In this document: in pieces, positions 33,547 to 36,109 of the stretch
Numbering within the stretch: the first letter of the stretch is position 1
Layout of the letters: each line of letters begins with the position of its first letter
Assembly (NCBI RefSeq): GCF_903819435.1
Contig: NZ_CAIJDP010000073.1
Location: 1-36,109 of the forward strand
DNA from: Flavobacterium salmonis
Lineage (GTDB): Bacteria; Bacteroidota; Bacteroidia; Flavobacteriales; Flavobacteriaceae
Length of the DNA: 36,109 nt
Direction: 5' to 3'
Made by a program: the position numbers and the translations under genes
The notes under the pieces: generated by a model
What the model was told of the DNA's origin: nothing
The model's database searches: none
The model's input: only the letters and a program-made list of their open reading frames with translations

Positions 33547-33584
33547 AAAAGGTGTTCTGTACTGCAGGACACCTTTTGTTTTTA
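33547..33584 (+). terminator. Rho-independent terminator of obgE
   Basis: AAAAGGTGTTCTG (33547-33559), loop TACTG, CAGGACACCTTTT (33565-33577) then GTTTTTT. A 13-bp stem with one G-U pair. Confidence 0.8.
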
Positions 33585-33675
33585 ATAAAATGTTAAATCC
33601 GCAAAAAAGTAATAAAAAGAGACGGTTGAATTTAATTTTCAATGTAAATTGAGTGTTATGATTGTGAAAATGAAT

Positions 33676-33683
33676 TATCTTCG
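33676..33683 (+). promoter_or_regulatory. Possible -7 box of the S46 peptidase gene
   Basis: TATCTTCG differs from TAnnTTTG by one base and lies 20 bases before the ATG. TTG triplets upstream are at imperfect spacings of 11 and 24. Confidence 0.4.
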
Positions 33684-33703
33684 CAAGACTTAAACAAAAT
33701 AAC

Positions 33704-35848
33704 ATGAAAAAAATAATTTTATTCTTGACGATGTGTCTTATGGCTTTTCCCGTAAGAGCTGATGAAGGAATGTGGTTCTTAATGTTTATTGAAAGACTGA
33801 ACCATAGGGATATGCAGAAAATGGGCTTGCAATTGACAGCCGAAGAAATTTACAGCATTAATCACCACAGTTTAAAAGATGCTATTGTGCAGTTTAACGG
33901 AGGATGTACTGCTGAAATCGTTTCTAAAAACGGTTTAGTTTTAACCAATCACCACTGTGGTTACGACGCGATTGCCGAGCTTTCAACTGCAGAGCAAAAC
34001 TATTTAAAAGATGGTTTCTGGGCAAAAGAAAAAAGTGCCGAGATGAAACCAAAATCGTTATACGTTCGTTTCTTCGTACGTATGGACGATGTTTCAAAAA
34101 GAATTTTGTCAAAAGTAAATCCTACAATGACAGAGACCGAAAGAAATAAAATCATTCAGCAGGAAATTGCTTTGATCGAAAAAGAAAACAACGAAGGCGG
34201 AAAATACACTGTTTCTGTTCGTCCTTTCTTTCAGGGGAATGAATATTATTATTTCGTTTATCAGGATTATACAGATGTTCGTTTAGTGGGTACGCCTCCT
34301 GAAAGTGTTGGTAAATTTGGTGGCGACACAGACAACTGGGAATGGCCTCGTCAGACAGGAGATTTCTCAATGTTCAGAGTGTATGCTGACAAAGATGGTA
34401 ATCCTGCAGCATATTCTAAAGACAATGTGCCTTTACAGCCAAAACATTATCTTCCGGTAAGTATCAAAGGTGTAAAAGAAAATGATTTTGCCATGATTTT
34501 AGGTTATCCGGGAAGAACAAACCGCTGGATGCCGGCCGGAGGAATCGAACAAAATATAAAATATGCTTATCCTGCCTGGGTTGAAGGTGCTAAAACCGGA
34601 ATGGATCAAATGAAAAAGTATATGGATAAGGATGCAACTGTTCGTTTACAATATGCTTCAAAGTATGCTTCGACTGCCAATTACTGGAAAAACCGTCAGG
34701 GTATGATTGACGCCTTGACAAAAGCAGGAACAGTAGACATAAAAGCAGCTCAGGAAGATAAATTCTACGAATGGGCAAGTAAACCAGCTAATAAAGAAAA
34801 GTACGAAAATGTTATTCCAACAATTAATGATTATTACAGAGAAACAAATTTAAAAGCGACTCACGATAATTACCTGATTCAGCTTTTGCGTACTTCAGCG
34901 TATGCAACCGGACCTGCCAATTTAGGAAATGCATTAATAGCATACTCTAAAGAAAATGACGCTAAAAAAGCAGAAATGCTGCCGAAAATCAACGCGATGG
35001 TTGAAGATATCTACGGTGAATTTTATGCTCCGTTAGAAAAAGATGTATTAACGGCACAATTAAATTTATATGCTGCAAAAGGAGCTGAATATGGTTTGGC
35101 ACCACAAATTGCTAAAATGAAAGCGGCTAATAACGGTGACTTTACTGCTGATATAGCAAAAGCAACTGAAACAAGTTTTTTTACTTCTAAAGAAAAAATT
35201 TTAGAATACTTAGCAAGTCCAAAACCGGCGGCTCTTCCACTTGATCCTTTGTATATTATCTCTACTGATTTACTGACAAAATATCGTACTAAAACAGATG
35301 ATCAGGCAAAAGCTGATGACGGATTTGCTACTGCTTACCGTGTATTAGTTGAAGGTTTAAGAGAATCAAAATTAAATGCAGTAAAATATCCGGATGCAAA
35401 CTCTACTTTGAGATTAACTTACGGAAAAGTTCGTGCTTTGCCTGCAGATCCTCGTAATGATGCTAAGATCAACAATTATACTACCATGGAGAGTATGGTG
35501 AAAAAGTATAAAGCAGGAGATCAGGAATTTGACTTACCGGCTCGTTTGTTAGAGTTGAACAAAGCAAAAGATTACGGACAATATGCTGATAAAGCTGGTT
35601 ACATGCCAATCAATTTCCTTACGGATAACGATATCACAGGAGGAAACTCTGGTTCACCTGTTCTTAATGGAAAAGGAGAATTAATCGGAATCGCTTTTGA
35701 CGGAAACATCGAAGCGATGGCTGGAGACGTAATTTTTGACTCTAAATTGCAAAGAACAATCAACGTAGATATTCGTTACGTACTTTGGATTATCGACAAA
35801 TACGCAGGAGCGAAAAACATTATTGACGAATTGACGATTGCAAAATAG
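33704..35848 (+). CDS. S46 family dipeptidyl-peptidase, DPP7-type
   Basis: 714 aa. Signal peptide to about residue 19 (PVRA then DEGMW), so periplasmic. The chymotrypsin-like triad is visible: His84 in TNHHCG, an Asp in the GGDTDNWEWPRQTGDF segment, and Ser in TGGNSGSP. The residue 18 after the catalytic Ser is Gly (FDGN). In Porphyromonas DPP7 this position is Gly and in DPP11 Arg, so preference for hydrophobic/uncharged P1 residues rather than Asp/Glu is expected. It releases dipeptides for peptide uptake. Length is normal for the family. A strong terminator follows. Confidence 0.9.
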   Translation: MKKIILFLTMCLMAFPVRADEGMWFLMFIERLNHRDMQKMGLQLTAEEIYSINHHSLKDAIVQFNGGCTAEIVSKNGLVLTNHHCGYDAIAELSTAEQNYLKDGFWAKEKSAEMKPKSLYVRFFVRMDDVSKRILSKVNPTMTETERNKIIQQEIALIEKENNEGGKYTVSVRPFFQGNEYYYFVYQDYTDVRLVGTPPESVGKFGGDTDNWEWPRQTGDFSMFRVYADKDGNPAAYSKDNVPLQPKHYLPVSIKGVKENDFAMILGYPGRTNRWMPAGGIEQNIKYAYPAWVEGAKTGMDQMKKYMDKDATVRLQYASKYASTANYWKNRQGMIDALTKAGTVDIKAAQEDKFYEWASKPANKEKYENVIPTINDYYRETNLKATHDNYLIQLLRTSAYATGPANLGNALIAYSKENDAKKAEMLPKINAMVEDIYGEFYAPLEKDVLTAQLNLYAAKGAEYGLAPQIAKMKAANNGDFTADIAKATETSFFTSKEKILEYLASPKPAALPLDPLYIISTDLLTKYRTKTDDQAKADDGFATAYRVLVEGLRESKLNAVKYPDANSTLRLTYGKVRALPADPRNDAKINNYTTMESMVKKYKAGDQEFDLPARLLELNKAKDYGQYADKAGYMPINFLTDNDITGGNSGSPVLNGKGELIGIAFDGNIEAMAGDVIFDSKLQRTINVDIRYVLWIIDKYAGAKNIIDELTIAK

Positions 35849-35870
35849 TCTCAATTTAGTTTTAAAAATT

Positions 35871-35906
35871 AAACCCGACAGATTTCAAATCTGTCGGGTT
35901 TTTTAT
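35871..35906 (+). terminator. Rho-independent terminator of the S46 gene
   Basis: AAACCCGACAGATTT (35871-35885) and its exact complement (35887-35901) run into TTTTTT; a very stable stem, 22 bases after the stop codon. Confidence 0.9.
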
Positions 35907-35919
35907 TGGTCTCAGATTC

Positions 35920-35947
35920 GGGTTTAAAACCCTGCAATTTATTGCAG
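35920..35947. repeat. Tandem dyads upstream of the transposase gene
   Basis: GGGTTTAAAACCC (35920-35932) abuts CTGCAA-ttta-TTGCAG (35932-35947). Subterminal hairpins of this kind are recognised by IS200/IS605 TnpA enzymes. The second dyad shares CTGCA..TGCAG with the pair at 69-89. Confidence 0.6.
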
Positions 35948-35984
35948 TACTTTAGTAATGCGAAAAAATCTTTATCTTTAGATT

Positions 35985-36109
35985 ATGAGTGCAGATGTAA
36001 GAAAAAGTTCGCATACAGTAAGCCGATTAACATGTCATGTTGTTTGGGTAACCAAGTATAGGTTTAAAGTTTTGAAGGGAGATATTCAAAAGCGTTGCCG
36101 TGAACTTTT
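35985..36109 (+). CDS. tnpA: IS200/IS605 family TnpA transposase, 5' part
   Basis: 41 residues before the window edge; the gene continues beyond. The sequence has HTVSRLTCHVVWVTKYRFKV followed by LKGDIQKRCREL, which is the conserved N-terminus of the HUH-type Y1 transposases (CHVVWVTKYR motif). The catalytic His-x-His and Tyr would lie downstream. ATG at 35985 is preceded by the tandem dyads expected near the left end of such an element. These enzymes move single-stranded DNA without terminal inverted repeats. Confidence 0.85.
   Translation, partial: MSADVRKSSHTVSRLTCHVVWVTKYRFKVLKGDIQKRCREL

Noticed and set aside
1..36109. CRISPR array, tRNA or rRNA genes
   Set aside because: No regularly spaced direct repeats and no cloverleaf or rRNA-like stretches were seen.

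Overview
The window looks like a chromosomal segment of a Flavobacterium-type member of the Bacteroidota. It is AT-rich (roughly one third G+C). Several genes have a TAnnTTTG -7 box, which is characteristic of this phylum. The gene set also fits: a TonB-dependent receptor ending in Phe, an S46 dipeptidyl-peptidase, a leaderless class I PurE beside PurK, and several short, strongly hydrophobic proteins of unknown function. No rRNA, tRNA or CRISPR array was recognised.

Layout. (1) 1-6000, + strand: a non-coding stretch with two adjacent dyads, a leaderless double-LamG protein with a hydrophobic tail, a leaderless VWA protein, and a membrane-anchored mono-haem protein. (2) 6044-12854, - strand: an operon-like run headed by a GbsR/MarR-type regulator. 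It contains small membrane protein families, a DUF2071/YqjF protein, a DCC thiol-disulfide protein, a TIGR01777 reductase and two SRPBCC proteins. A repeated palindrome (AAACTTTCA-N-TGAAAGTTT) sits in the regulator promoter and in front of the next gene. One small membrane gene is split by an 11-base homopolymer. (3) 12943-16032, - strand: a probable operon of one polytopic membrane protein and two lipoproteins, with a good promoter. (4) 16205-18363: a Na+/H+ antiporter (+) and a SanA/YdcF-like protein (-), convergent. Their shared terminator has a 178-bp inverted-repeat element inserted exactly in its loop, flanked by an 11-bp duplication. (5) 18500-25302: an M3 peptidase, an unknown acidic protein, purE and purK. 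A two-gene ATPase + HNH nuclease cassette (Septu/PtuAB-like, probable anti-phage defence) lies between purK and purE. (6) 25356-29527, - strand: a HEAT-like protein, a TonB receptor and a PQQ-type sugar dehydrogenase lipoprotein. (7) 29712-35848, + strand: hpt, adk, a CBS/CorC membrane protein, obgE and an S46 peptidase. (8) From 35920: tandem dyads and the truncated start of an IS200/IS605 tyrosine transposase.

How the genes work together. purE, purK, hpt and adk form a purine synthesis/salvage neighbourhood, interrupted by the defence-like cassette. Most long intergenic gaps hold palindromic repeats or MITE-like sequences. The points most worth a second look are the purK/purE defence cassette, the element in the terminator loop, the homopolymer frameshift, and the operator palindromes of the GbsR-like regulator.
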